From contig OX940870.1 of assembly GCA_954871525.1 (NCBI GenBank), forward strand, positions 30,928,555-30,992,554: a stretch of DNA of 64,000 nt, given 5' to 3'. This stretch comes from Parietaria judaica. Taxonomy: Eukaryota; Streptophyta; Magnoliopsida; Rosales; Urticaceae. Position numbers and translations under genes: made by a program. Under the pieces are notes generated by a model. It made no database searches and was not told the origin of the DNA. It was given only the letters and a program-made list of their open reading frames with translations. Below, piece after piece: positions 48,004 to 61,255 of the stretch (within the stretch, counting starts at the first letter, position 1; every line of letters starts with the position of its first letter).

Positions 48004-51000
48004 TCAGCGACCACGTTTGTAGAACTCCGAAGCAGACAACCTCGGAGTTGGGACAACGATCAAGGGCTCGCGCTTCTTCTCAACGATTCCGAACGCGCAT
48101 GACATATCGAGCTTCTTGCCGGAAGGCAGTTTCCAGTTGAAACAATGCAAGAGTGAAGCGAACACATAGTGCATGACCCTGTCGGCCAGCGGAATCCCCA
48201 CGCATATTCGTCTCCCTGACCCGAACGGAATGTATCTGAAGTCTTTACCGGAGAAGTCAAATCTGCCAGCGTCTCCGTCCAAAAACCTCTCGGGTCTGAA
48301 CTCCGACGGGTCAGCCCAGCTGTCGGGATCTCTATGTATCACCCACGCGTTGATGAAGATCTTGGTGCCTTGGGGAATGCTGAACCGCCTATTACCCTGG
48401 ATTCACTAGGGGTGCGTGGCACGAGCAAAGGAAACGGCGGGTGAAGGCGGAGAGTCTCCTTGACGACGGCCCTGAGACGGGTTAATCTGCTCAAGTGGTG
48501 CTCTTCCACCGTGTTGTTCAGCCCCACCACTTGCGCTAGCTCTTCTTGCACTTTCTCCATCTCTTCCGGGTGCCCGATAAGCTCGGCCATTGCCCATTCC
48601 ACGGTCGCTACTGTCGTGTCGGCCCCGCCAATCATGACATCCTGTATTTTAGTCCATAAATAGCCAAGTTAATTACTAGATTCCTTCCATAGATCTCATG
48701 TAATTGGTCAACAAGATCAACTTTCAATATCCCAATACAAATCATTTTTTTGAACAAGTCCCAATACAAATCATTGAGGCGTGGTTTGATTACATATTTT
48801 CTAAAAAAGAGAACAATTCTTAATTTTTTGTAGAAATACGAGGAATCAAAATTTGAGGAACAAGTCGAGAGAGCTTCCAATCGGGCGTATCCGCTCCGAA
48901 CTAGCAAGTCCGAAAATGGGCCCAACTTTTATTTTTAGTAAGTTCACTTCTATAAATAAACATCATCTTGACTTACCAAATTTACCCTTGAAAAAAAAAT
49001 ACAAGTATCAATCTAACCCTTAAAGCATATCATTTAATCAATTGCTACATCTACAAAGTTACATATTTTTAACATCTAAAATCATATTTCTATAAGAGTA
49101 AATTTTCTTAACATATAAAAAGAAAGTACTTAATCATTTTAAGATAAAATTTATTAATTTGAGATAAGAGCATAATATACAAGCGTGAAAACAGAACGAA
49201 CCAATAGACGTACCATTAGCATCCCTTTGATTTCTATAATGCTGACTGAGTCTGCCACGTCTTCGCGTTCATTCAGCTCCAAAAGGAACTCTAGGAAGTC
49301 CTTCCTCTTCCTCTCACCACCATTCACCGCCATCATCGTCTTCTTGAGCTCGATGGCCGAATCAAACATGGCTCCGAACACGTTTGTCACCTTCCTCGCT
49401 TCGCGCTCTATCCCTTGCACGTCGAGCCACGTCAGCGCCGGAAAAAGCTCGAAAAGGTTGGGCTTCGCAAGCACCACCATGAGCTCCTCCGCAGCCTTCC
49501 TGAACGCGTCCCGGTCGACCACATTCCCAACCTCTTCTCCCCAAAACATGCTAAGCAGTGCGTTAAGTGTCGTCGAGTACGCTGTTTTTCCAATATCAAC
49601 TGCACAGTTGGAACACAAAGACTGTTTGTCCTTCTTTTTCGTCAATGGTACAAATATATATATATATATATATATATATTAATTCATTCTCTCATTTCTA
49701 TTCAATGCAGCGGAATTCGGATCATTTAATCGATAAATAACTTCAATTAGATTACATATTTGTACCTGGTATTGACTCGCGTCAACAACAATAGCAATAA
49801 CATAAGGATATATGTTGCAAACATCTCTAAGTATTTGACAAAAGACTCGGGATCATTCAGGGTTGGCTCTAATCCGGTAAATGTAGGAGGGACGGACCCT
49901 CCGTTTTTTTAAAGCTGGTTGATAACTTAAGAGACGTCGGACTGTCCAACATCTCCTACAATATCTACCGGACTAGTTCGCTCTTACTTCACATTTGATG
50001 TGTATTTGAAGCCAATTCATAATATAGAAATGAAAATAATACCCGAAAACTTAGTACAAATACCTAAAACTAACAAATACTCTGTTTTTATAGCTGAATT
50101 CAAAATCGTTTTTAACCGAAATTACATACGATATACTACTAAAAATTAATTGGAAGATATTAATACTAAAATTATTGATAGTTGGCCAGGTAAAAACAGT
50201 GTCATATGCAACCAAGCTTGTTTGGCCTAGTGATAACTCCACTACATACCTCTTCAGGAGGTCACGGGTTCAAATCTCATGGGACACAAATGCGTACCCC
50301 CTTTAAATAAATTTAGTCAATAGTGTTGCTTGTTCTTACACGAAATATATTTAATATGGGAAATTCATATCTACCCATACATTTGGCTTAAATTCGAAAG
50401 TTGGTGATGAATGTTCTAAAATTCAAAATCTAGTATGTTTCACTGTTTCCTTTCCAAAATACCCCTGTCCAACATATAATCCCGAATTTTTGGATAAGTG
50501 CCCGAAATCTAGATGTACAACTTTTGTATTTTTGGCACAACTCACTCATTGTTTTTCCAAGTTTTATGAAACACCTATAGTTGAAAAGATAAGAGATATA
50601 TCTATAACTTTTGTGTTTTAAGTTTTGTAAAACAAAATTCAATAAAAATATGAAATTTTAACAACGTAAAACTAGACATTAGTGTAATGCAAAATATTTA
50701 TTTCGAGCAAGTTTTAATATACTTAATGACTTTTTTTATATGAAACTTAAAACTATAAAATTGTAGATATATCTTTTATTTTTTTCAACGGTAGTTTATT
50801 CATGTTTTAAGGAGTTGTTCACCTAATCCATTGCCATCGTCGTCGTATATGTCCCCTATGGACTTGCGAACTTGATCCCGCCTGAGCCCGTAGAGCGAGT
50901 CGAGCACGGCGCCGCTGAGAATCTGCTGGACAAATATCCGGCGCAGCTTCTTCCACTGGTGGCCGTACGGCGCCACCACAACGTCATTCCCTCCGAAGGA

Positions 51001-51336
51001 GGCGACTACACCGGCCACCGAGAGGTCATGGTTGGAGAAAACGACATCGTGGTCTCGGAAGATCTCTTTCACAAGCTGTGGCAAGGACACCACCACGCAT
51101 AGCTTCCGGCCTAGGTAGAACTTGAAGATGGGACCGTGGCGGAGCGCCAGTTCAGCCAGCTCTCGGGGGAGGTCTCCGGTCATGAACGGAAGGTAGCCGA
51201 GCAGGGGCACGCCTCTCGGGCCCGGGGGCAGCACCGGCGAGTGCCGTGGATTTCTGGCCAGCCATAGGAGCAGCGCACAGAAGAAGCCGAGGAGGATGAA
51301 CCACCCCATCATGGTCCCTGAACTCAAATGCTGCAA
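48004..51336 (-). CDS. Cytochrome P450, CYP706-like, three exons, one frameshift
   Basis: Microsomal monooxygenase. Exons (minus): 50823-51336, 49214-49599, 48004-48641; intron phases 1 and 0, GT-AG; about 512 aa. An N-terminal anchor (about 9-27, WFILLGFFCALLLWLA) is followed by the proline hinge LPPGPRG. GGADTT (about 305-310) is the I-helix oxygen site, KETLR the ExxR motif, FRPERF the PERF motif, and FGSGRRICVG (Cys about 447) the heme loop. The B-to-C region (DVVFSNHD; GGNDVVVAPYGHQWKKLRRI) best fits CYP706, a plant family acting on terpenoids and other small molecules, but the substrate cannot be read from sequence. One base is missing at 48384-48385 (GGCGGTTC, where the duplicate at 36330 has GGCGGGTTC), shifting the frame before the PERF region. 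Unless that is a sequence error, the protein lacks its heme loop. The start codon at 51336 (another Met at about 51312) is the first in frame. Confidence 0.87.
49650..49679. repeat. (TA)n microsatellite in P450 intron 1
   Basis: TA run of about 14 units in intron 1, roughly 50 bp from the exon 2 acceptor. Confidence 0.9.
50205..50350 (+). mobile_element. tRNA-derived SINE in P450 intron 1
   Basis: An A-box-like TTGGCCTAGTGATAACT (50222-50238) and a B box GGTTCAAATC (50267-50276) are spaced as in a tRNA-derived pol III promoter. A tRNA-unrelated tail (GACACAAATGCGTACCCC) follows and is shared with the copy at 52310-52442. The body does not fold as a tRNA. Confidence 0.75.
50358..50806. mobile_element. 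Truncated foldback element in P450 intron 1
   Basis: 50515-50806 matches the left arm of the foldback element at 42344-43337 (CAACTCACTCATTGTTTTTCC; TTTATTTCGAGCAAG). A GGGAAATTCATATC end at 50358 may be its left tip. The right arm is missing, and the similarity stops about 17 bp from the exon 1 donor. Confidence 0.7.
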
Positions 51337-52309
51337 TCTCTAGAGACACTATGTGATCCTTCGCACTTTTCTAATTGTCAAGAATATAACTCGTACGTAT
51401 TAGTTAATAATAATAGTCTATAGGGATAATTTATAAAAAATATAGTGGTAGTAATAATGTCTTCGTGCGCGGTCCAACCTCTGACTATAAGCAAACAAGG
51501 CTAGCGGCTGGTGCCTCGAACTTTTAAATTTGAAGCTCCATTTTCTTTTAATTTGTACGTAATTAATTGTAGAAAGAAATTAGTTTCTAAATACTTTAAA
51601 CCAATCAAAATTATACTTTATTTAAAACTCCGACGAAACACGACAAACTCAAAACCAAACCGATTCTCACGTTAATTACTGGCGTGTTAGACGAACCTGT
51701 CAAATAGAGAGATGGTGGCAAATAGCTTCCAATTAATGAGTTTTAACACTACTTCAGTCACTATATTTGATACTTAAGTTAGGTATATATTCGTTAATTT
51801 CACTTAAATTTAAGTATATTTGTCGTTAGCTCTTTGTGTATGGGCCACAACCAACAAGTACTACAACGACCATACTGAGGGCCGAGGGCCCACCCGAACT
51901 CAACCGATCATATTAATATCTTATATAGTGACAGTGTTGACTTGACAGACACACATAAATATCTAACTAATAATGTTGATCAATTTAAAAAAAAAAATCA
52001 AAATCAAATTCTTTCAAATATCAAAAATACTTACCTCTATATTTTTTTAATAAATGAATATTTTTTCCTTTCAAATTAACTTCTTTTTTTATCGTGAAAT
52101 TTTAGACACAAAAGAATATAAGAACTCTGTATTTTTAATTTCGTTTTGTATATTTAGGGTGAAAAAAAAAAATATATATATATATATATACTTTATTTAT
52201 AGACTTAAATATTTAAATTATTTTTTCAAGTAACAATATTTAATAAAACGGGAGTGACACTATATATTAGTCAAAGTTGCATTGTGTTATCGCATTACTG
52301 AGACATTCA
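51337..52309. other. P450 upstream region
   Basis: AT-rich sequence with no other gene; the P450 promoter is expected here but no element could be assigned. A TA run is at about 52172-52190. Confidence 0.4.
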
Positions 52310-52442
52310 GTGTAATAACATTGACTATTAGTCATGTTTATATGTGCAAGGGGACACGCATTTGCGTCAAGTAGAGTTTAAACTCGGAATTTCTTGGAGA
52401 GCATATAGTGGAGTTAATTACCACTAAACCAAACAAACATGG
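52310..52442 (-). mobile_element. tRNA-derived SINE, second copy
   Basis: On the minus strand TTTGGTTTAGTGGTAATTAA (A-box region) is followed by CTCCACTATATGCTCTCCAA, a degenerate B box and the tail CAAATGCGTGTCCCC, matching the SINE at 50205-50350. Confidence 0.72.
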
Positions 52443-54570
52443 TTAAATTTTGTATTTTTCAAACTCTATCTTCTTCTTCTTTTTTTAATTCCAAGTAGCA
52501 TGATACAGGTTTTGTGCCACGTCATATCTCACATATAAATGACTTATTTGAGCAAAAATACTCATGTTAAATATATTGTAATACTGGAATATTTATAAAA
52601 ATTAGTGGTTTTAAAATATCAAAAGTTAATATTTTAGATTCTACGTTGAAGAAAACGAATTCGTTCACTATCTCTTGTTGACTTAATTTTTTGTCGGGGA
52701 TCAAAATTTTAATATGAGAGGAACAAACACAACTCTAAAGGGAAAACGTAACGCAAACCGGAGACATGCAAGTTTTGCGTGGTTATATCCCATTAATGAA
52801 GTGCACTCCACAAGAGTCTCACTCTGACGTTCTATAAAGCGCTATCAAAGAAAGTATACATAGATCACGTTTCTGGAGAACCCAAGCGTGACGGGAGAAA
52901 ATACAAGAGCAAGATCCGAGTCCCTTATCAAGAAAATGATAGATCCTAGAAGTGGCGGAACATGGGTTGCGGGGGGACGGGAGGCTCTATCGTAGGCAGA
53001 TGAACTCTTGCTCGGTCGAAGGGGATTCTAATCAATCCGAATTCTCACGAAGCCTGACCTACTCTTTTTTCTCTGCTCTTCTCTCTTTATCGAAGGCTTC
53101 ATCGTGGTGATCTAGAGATAGCTAGAGATTGGCCGAGGATTTGCTAGGAGAGGCCGGACCATTTTTTATTATAGGCCTTATGTAGGCACAACCAAGGAGT
53201 GTGGCAACATAGGGCATGACATGTAATTTAGGTAGACATACATGCATTGGCGAAGCCAACTCTTCATCTGAGAAGGGGCACCAATTTCTTATTCAAAATT
53301 ATAATTATTTAAAAAAAATTAATTTTACAGTTAAAGCATAACATAAACTACTAAAAAATATTTATACGGAATATAGAACATCACTTTATTATATGTAGCA
53401 CAAAATAGTTAATTTATAAGAAATATCATAATCGAGATTTGAGTCTGTTTGACTTTTCGGGTCTGACCCGACTACATTTAATGAGCACGGTATTTGTGAA
53501 ATTGATAATTAATTATGACTTTTTAGGCATGAACCCATTTACTGGGATCAAAAGCCCATTATGTCATCTAACCCTGTGGGCTATTTAAGCCACATGGAGC
53601 TCACAAATTCGACATCCTTGCCTCTATAGAGAAAGAAGATTTGTTCCCTCCTCTAGCAATATAGAGGACAAGTTTTCTCTCCCCGTGTTCCCGTCGGTTT
53701 GTCGTTCAATCACCGAAAGAGACCTAGCTGTCAATCAAGGAGATTTTCGGTCTTTGAGTCGTTCCCAAAGCGACGTGGTCGACGAGCTAGAGGCTTTAAT
53801 CGCACCGATCCCGAGCACGCAATCAGAGGAGAAATCGATATATTTTGGTATTGTTATCAAAATTACCAAAAGTCTGGTAACATATCGAATCTCTTATCTT
53901 AATACTCGAATATATTCTAGATCATTATTTCGATGATATCCCGGAATTTCCGCGCCCGAGATTCTGAAAAGTCATAAAAAAAATCCAACATAATTATTGT
54001 AAAGTAAATGAATAATTGCAGCAAAAATATTTTAAATTTGATTAATTCAAGCGGTAGGAGTCTATAGTGAAAAAAAAAACAAATAACGAGAAAGGTACTC
54101 AAAGTCCAAAATGTGAAGCGACACATTTCTCCATCTATTTTTTTTTTTAATTAAGAAGAAGCTAGATAACTGGATAAATATATTAATGTGCAATTACATA
54201 TTATTTAATAGCATTACGCTAAAAAATAGACCAACGTCCGTCAACAAAATAATAAAAATCATATGAGTATTTTGTCGCTATTTTTTTTTAACTTTACCTC
54301 TACCGCGTTATTTGATCAAAGTTTAAATATTACTCCATAATTATCTTTTATGTTAATTTAATAATTGTCTACCTTATATTTTTTCTATATATTTAATCAT
54401 TAATCACATTATTGTAAAAAATATATAAATATAGAATAATACACTAAAGTATGACTTATCCACTAATTACTTGATGTTTTTGGTAAATAAAAATAAATGG
54501 CAAATTAAAAGGAGAAGACTCGAAACTTACATAAGTTAATATTATAAAAAGAGTCTTTTAACCGTATGAG
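52443..54570. other. Non-coding sequence, possible decayed LTR
   Basis: 53570-53950 has a TATTTAAG box, CT-rich leader-like text and moderate GC, as in a retroelement R/U5 or a host 5'UTR, but no termini or domain were found. 53250-53290 (GGCGAAGCCAACTC) faintly resembles a hAT end. 54229-54350 is a partial third copy of the repeat at 28530 and 40100. Confidence 0.35.
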
Positions 54571-55312
54571 CAGGGGCGGACCCATGCACGTTTGGGGGTG
54601 GCGGATGTCACCCCCGGCTCGTCCGGGTAAAAAATATTTGTGTGTATAAACTGTAAATAAAATTTATTTTTTCTATATCATTTACTATATTCTAGTATGG
54701 AATGTGAAATTACTCTGGTTCAATGGACAAAGACTAAAGTAATATCCTTCTTCCCTGTGCTAGCCCCGAGATCGAAATATGCCACTACTTTTTTGCACCC
54801 ATTATTTTCTTTTTTGATATAATTCAGCCTAATATTTTTATTACGACTCATTTATCTATGGTTTATTAGTAACCCAACCTCTATATTTTATTCACCACAC
54901 TTTTTGTATCACTATATTCTTTTTATTTTGATTAATCTTTTAAAAATGTATAGTTAGTGAATTCTTTTATTTATATATATAATTATGAATAAAGCAATTT
55001 GAGAATGAATTCTTTTATTTGTATATATATAATTATGAATAAAGCAATTAGTGGCTATTTAATTTGATAAATATTAATAATATTTTTTATAAAGTAATAT
55101 TAGTAAATAAATGGTACTTAATTCAAAAACTTATAATAACAAAATACTTAATTTGATAGTTGTTTCGTTCTTCACTTAATAGAAATCATTGTTGAATTTA
55201 AAAGTCTAAAGAAGATATTATTTTCGTTTCTTGTCTCGTAAAATATAACTATACATAATTTATTTTATCCGTAGTTCGTCACTCTTAACTCAGAATCCTG
55301 GGTCCGCCACTG
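54571..55312. mobile_element. hAT-type MITE, CAGGGGCGGA family (742 bp)
   Basis: The left end is CAGGGGCGGACCCATG; the right end read inward is CAGTGGCGGACCCAGG. A perfect 8-bp duplication, CGTATGAG (54563-54570, 55313-55320), is present. It is non-coding. Confidence 0.93.
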
Positions 55313-55320
55313 CGTATGAG

Positions 55321-56502
55321 CACATTATTGATAATCATCTATACAAATTTTTATATTTTTAAATATCAGGGGCACGTGTCCCCTTCCACCTTACATACCT
55401 TCGCTTCTGCATACAGGCAAGACCGGAACCGGTTAGAGGTTTATGCGACTTTCGGCAAAGTAAATTTTGGGGCCCTATCAATTGAACAAATAATTCAATT
55501 AAGTTTTAATGCAAAGTATTAATATATGAAATTTATAACCTTTTTACATGCAAGATATAAATTTAAATTCTATGAGAAAAAAAAAATCATATTAAAAACC
55601 TTGATAAAAGCCAATGGACGAAGGAGAAAGGGCAAAAGAAATAATTTTGCTTCACAAAATTTGATCTGTATACGAGTTGAGAAGACAAAAAAATTATTAA
55701 AATATATGAAAAAGTCATTAAATAAGTAAGAACGAATTGATAAATGTGACTATGAAATATAATCTTTAACTCTATATCTATATGTAAATAGAAGCAAAAT
55801 CTCAAGTGATGACATAGACAATCAAAAAGCAAAGAATAAAGAATTTGGTACTACTTATTTTCTAAAATTTTGTATTTTTTTAAAGTAATTTATTTACTAC
55901 ACTCACACTATACACCTACGCCTACATGATTTTCCAAGTGCACATTCAATATATGAATGTCATAATTTTTTAATCTTTTAAACGTAAATAATAAATATCA
56001 TGAATCAACTTAAATATCATCAAGTGAATTTATTTAATTAACGTTATGAATATATTGTTAGTCTTTTATGATTCATGGATGGAAGCCTTTTGAATTCTCC
56101 TCATTAATGTGTATCCTAAAGAAGATTTTTATATTTATTGTGAAAATGGAACTCGTAAACATTCAAATAACATAAAATAGAAAAATGGAAGGTTACTTTC
56201 TCAAAAAGATATTCATACAATTTTGATCTATCGTACAATGTATTTTTATATTTGGGTTTACTATAATATTACATGGACGTCTATAAATTTGTTATTATTT
56301 TTTGGGAAATGCATCGCCATCCTCCGTCTGCATTCGTTGGTGAAACTCTTTGCTAAAAATTTGTATTGAGTTTGAATCTATAGTTGTTATTTTAGATTTT
56401 TATTTTCCCCATAATATTTTATTTTCCTTTATAGTCGTTTCTCATCCCCGTTATATTTGTTCGGTGAGATTCTTTTTGCCTCGATTTTGTTTTTAATATA
56501 TA
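55321..56502. other. AT-rich non-coding sequence
   Basis: No supported gene or transposon end; short open frames have no domains. Confidence 0.5.
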
Positions 56503-57516
56503 CTAGTGGTTTAAACCGCGCTTCGCGCGGTTGCAATAAAAAGATTACTAATAAATTTAAATAAGATATTAAATAAATTTTGTAATTAATTGAAAAATAT
56601 CCACATCAAACTCACAAATTGATAAATATATTTCTAAAATATTTAAAATAATTTATAATTAAATCCAAAATTTATCCTCATAGCATACGGTAATTTTGAC
56701 TAAAATTTGCTTTTATCTTTATAAATGACTAAATCAAAGCTTAAAAAGTCACGACAAACTGAGAACCGACACTTTTATTAATAAAAACTTACATAGATAT
56801 ATGAAACCCAATTGTTTCACCATAATTACTGCCAAAAGATCACTACCCCAGAATTTAATCTTACACCTTTCAAGAGTAAAATCTTTATTCTCGACCCCAA
56901 ATGTATCATGCTTCCCAATTGTAATTTGTACTTAAAACTGTAATTTATATGACCTCAATTATCTTAGTGCCTAAATAGTTGTTATACTTTGTACATGTTT
57001 TTTTTGCTTCTGAAAGATCTTTCTTGTCTCTTTGGGAACATGTTGTCAACATTCCTGACATAGAGTTCCTTTGAGTTTAATCCATTTCAAGTGAAAAATA
57101 ATAATAATAATGAATTTACTCAAGGAAAAAACTCCAATCTGCACGAACTCTCCAAAATAATGGTATATAAATAGTTCTTTTTATTAATCATTAATAATTT
57201 GACTTATGGCTTCAATTATCTTCATGTCTAAATAGTTTAACTAATGAATATACTGTGTTCTTTCATTTGTTACTTTGTTTTTTTTCTCTCTCAAAGTAGT
57301 AACTCTCTTTTTATATCTATTAGCTCGTGAGTATTGAGTTGATCACATAGTCATATAAATTTATACAATCACTATAACATCATTTACAATACAAATAAAC
57401 GCTTCTATTTATTATTTAGAAGGGTTTGGACTCAATAGGTATCTTTTAATTTACAGCTTTAATTGATCTACATGCCATGTCATCTACATGTGATTTTCCT
57501 TTTATATATATATAGA
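56503..57516 (-). mobile_element. Small non-autonomous Helitron (1014 bp)
   Basis: The 5' terminus (minus, from 57516) is TCTATATATATATAAAAGG. The 3' terminus is an 8-bp-stem hairpin AACCGCGC-TTC-GCGCGGTT (56514-56532) lying 7-11 nt before terminal CTAG (56503-56506). Flanking bases are A and T, the Helitron target. It has no Rep/helicase coding capacity and shares end sequences with 5030-9556. Confidence 0.85.
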
Positions 57517-57857
57517 TTGGAAAACCGAAGTCATTTATGCTTAATACTCCTTAATTGGATAACGACTTCAAATTAAGTTATTGCAGCATTGTAGAAGGAA
57601 GAGGTAAACACGATAAACATATAAAATCGATAAAGTCACCATAGACAATAAACATCATTAGTAATAAGTGGAACGTCTACGTTTCATATTTCTAGTTATC
57701 CTTAGTGTAATTAAACACAACTGAAAAGCACTTGGTTTGTCTCGAAACCAAAGTTTTTTTTATAAATAAATTAAAAATGGGCCAATTATAGAACTAACGA
57801 TGATTAAAAAAATTACGTACTTGTATAATCTAGCGCTTAGAGAACATTTCATTTTCC

Positions 57858-57903
<46 letters not shown>

Positions 57904-60012
57904 CAAGAAGAGTAATTCATAATTATGAAACCATTTAAATAGAGAGCTAAGAAAATTCTTATATATTCGAATGTATTTCAAGGATCAAGGACTTCTTATA
58001 ATATATTGTCTTTTAATGTATTTTTATATTTTCTTTCAATAGTTAATTCTTATATCCCGATTCTATTGTAACTCATCTTTTTTTATTATCTCTCCTCCTC
58101 ACACTACTAAATTCTTTATTCAAGACTATCTTTGGATCTACAAAATATAGATCATATTTATATATATATATATACACATATGATATGGAGCAAATTATAA
58201 GCATGAAATTTAATATCATATATATATATTATATGTGTGTATTTTTTAAAGAAACAAGCCAAACTTTAAAGAAAAAACTCAGATATTTCATCAATTATCT
58301 AATTGTTATGAAAAACCAAACTTTAGAAGAAAACATATAATAGGATGAAATTCAACTAAAAGTAAATTAAATTAAAAGTAAACTCAAGACAGTTTATGTA
58401 AATATTAATATATAATTAATATTACAGTAAAAATATATCCAATATTCAATTTCTAATTAGAAGTAATTAATTTTTAATGTTGTTATATTGTTTAATCTAT
58501 ATCTGATCTGAGATAGACTTTCCCATTATTGTTTAATTTCGAAAACAAATACAAAATAAGAGTTATACACAAATTCAATCAACCATAATTTTCATATACG
58601 TAACAAATATATAATTATTTCAATGCGGGGCAAACAAAGCCAGGACCTAGATTATACCACACATTCTTAGCTTCTTCAAGATTCATCTTATTGATAAATA
58701 AATAGAATAGTGTTTAATTGTTCCTTTAGTATAGAAATACAATGTCTTTATCAAATGTATACAAAAAACAAATATGAAGCCTTAACCGCTAAATAAGCCA
58801 CAATAAGATTAATTACTTTAAAATGTTAACGCTAATATACCACAATAAAATTCCCAGAAAAAAAAAAAAAAGAAGAAGAAGAACAAAACAGAATTAATTA
58901 GTTCAATAAAAATCAAAGAGAATTAACAAATGTCAAAGAAAAACTTACAGTCAAAGTACGGCAGAGGGGAGGAGTCCAATAGAGTTTTCTATAAGCAAAA
59001 AGAAACATAAAGGAGTGTAAAATGCTTATTATAAATCTGATAGAACATTTACCAATTTGGTGACAGTCTCATCGATCGTTACTTCTAGATCCATCTGCAA
59101 CTCTAAACAAATTACTCTTAGAGGACCAAACTGGTGTAAATAGAAAGCAAATGGGAGAAAGTAATTGAAATTATCCTTCAAATAAATAGCGCATGAAGAT
59201 TAGAGAGTCGATACTGATTTTTCGTACACTCCTACAGTTTTATAGATAGTACTGTGACTGTTTATATTTACTTGTGCATTGAAACTGTTATATTTATTTT
59301 GATGTAATTAATTCGAATGAATCGATAAAATTGAATGAATTGAATGTGAGAGATAGGCAAGGTTCAGTTTGGAATATGAAGAAAAAGGAAAATGAAAGCA
59401 ACACAATTAATTAGACTACTACATTAATTTTTTTTTGAAACAACGTTTTATGAATTGGGAGAAGTTAATAAAAGACATATTTTCTTATTTAAAAAAATGA
59501 TAAAATTTAGAAAATAAGAAACACATATTTCTTGTTTTACATTGTGCCACGTCATCACTCAAAAACTCTCCTTTTATATATATAGACTCTCTTGATTTGT
59601 TTTATTTTCATGCTCTATTCACTTTCAATCTATTTTAAAGTTGTATTTTTGCCATATGTTTAGGTTTTCATTCAATGATGTTTCAAAATGCTTTGAGGTT
59701 TGATTTTTTTTTTTTTGGCAGTGTTTCGGATTTCTTAATCTTCGAATTTAACTCCTGACCGACTGCATTCTCGCTTTGACAGGCGAGTTCTCGTATCTAA
59801 TCACATCTATCTTTTATCCACTGAATTATCATGAAGACTCATTTAATTTTTTTTATATATATTTTTTTTATTTTTATTTTTCAATTTCTCCACTTTTGAA
59901 GTGATCATCTATATTTATATAATATGATATTGTTAAATAAAGTTATATCTATATTAATTATCTACATCTATGTGGGAGTTTATACATCTCGGTAAAAATC
60001 TTAGAGTTTTAA
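57517..60012. other. AT-rich non-coding sequence with a Helitron 5'-like end
   Basis: A TA run lies at about 57862-57900. At 59586 on the minus strand TCTATATATATAAAAGGAG resembles a Helitron 5' end, but no matching 3' hairpin was found to its left other than the one used by 56503-57516. No gene was seen. Confidence 0.5.
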
Positions 60013-60021
60013 TTAATAGTA

Positions 60022-60477
60022 GGGATAATAGCGGCATAAGTCCTCAACCTTTACTCAACTGGGGTGGCATAGCCCCAACCTCATTTAATAGCGGTATAAG
60101 TACCAAAAGATGATTTCCGTCCACATTTGACTAACGGAAGTAGTCAACGTTTGCGTGGTCAGCTTCTCGTCAACGTGGACGCCACATAGTCCGACATGTC
60201 ACCATACATGTCATCCTCGCGTCATCAAATTTAATGCAAAATTAATTGAATCCTCCATCACCCTTAATTTTGCATTAAATTTGATGACACGAGGATGACG
60301 TGTATGGTGACATGTCGGATTACGTGGCGTCCACGTTGACGAGAAGCTGACCGTGCAAACGTTGACTACTTCCGTTAGACGGAAATCATCTTTTGATACT
60401 TATACCGCTATTAAATGGGGTTAGGGCTATGCCGCCCCAATTGAGTAAAGGTTGAGGACTTATGCCGCTATTATCCC
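60022..60477. mobile_element. Foldback MULE-type MITE (456 bp)
   Basis: Almost a perfect palindrome: arms of about 210 bp, centre near 60245. Ends GGGATAATAGCGGCATAAGT on both strands. A perfect 9-bp duplication, TTAATAGTA (60013-60021, 60478-60486). It contains CCACGTTGACGAGAAGC and its complement. It is non-coding. Confidence 0.95.
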
Positions 60478-60486
60478 TTAATAGTA

Positions 60487-61246
60487 ATACTATTTCAATT
60501 TTCAGTTAACGCCGTGTCTATGTGGGACAGCTATGTTGCAGCTCAAATGAAAAGATCCATTTGGGATATATTAGCCACAATATAAAGTTAAAGTTTCTCT
60601 TATTTTTGTATTTCAGAAAATTTAAATCAGCACGTAATATTGTTTGAAATACATTTCACTTATATTTTTTTTCTTTATCATAGATTTTTTTTATTTATTT
60701 AAGTTTCCCGAGTATTTTATATTAATTCTTTTTTCATTTACATGCTATTCATTTCGACATATTTTGTTGTTGTGAGAATATTTTTTTATTTTTTATTTTT
60801 TATCGAAGATTGAGCGATAAATAAGTTAATGTATAATTTGCCCAAATTATTTTTTGTGTTAGTAGTAATCTTGGTTTGCAAGTGACCTTTGATTAGAACT
60901 AAGACAATTTTGTTCGTATTTAATTTTTTCTAGAGTTGATATTTTTGGTTTAATTTATTGGTTGTAGTTTGGTGATAATGCATGATTAACGTTTACTTTT
61001 CGTTGATTCATTTTTCTAACTCATAATTATCTTAAGCTGTAGTTTTACAATGGGTAAAAGTAGTAAAAGTTGGTGTCTTTTGTTTTAATTCTATATATTT
61101 GTTTCTATACTGAAGTAGCAAATTAAATTTGGTAATAGCTCTTTTTTGTCTTTAGTTTCAGTTTTAGTTTCTTAACATTTTTACGTATATTCCCTTTGCT
61201 ACACGTAGAAAGACTAGTGAACAAAAAATTGTAACCATTTAATGAT
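60487..61246. other. AT-rich non-coding sequence
   Basis: Nothing recognisable on either strand. Confidence 0.5.
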
Positions 61247-61255
61247 TAAATTTAA

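Noticed and set aside
50222..50276. Possible tRNA gene from A and B boxes
   Set aside because: No cloverleaf can be drawn, and the sequence shares a non-tRNA tail with the copy at 52310-52442, so it is a SINE.
57760..57981. Frame with a long IYIYIY run
   Set aside because: Translation of a TA microsatellite; the same applies near 32346, 34936 and 49650.
59586..59586. Complete Helitron starting at the 5'-like end
   Set aside because: No separate 3' hairpin with CTAG was found in the right orientation, and the flanking base is C instead of T.
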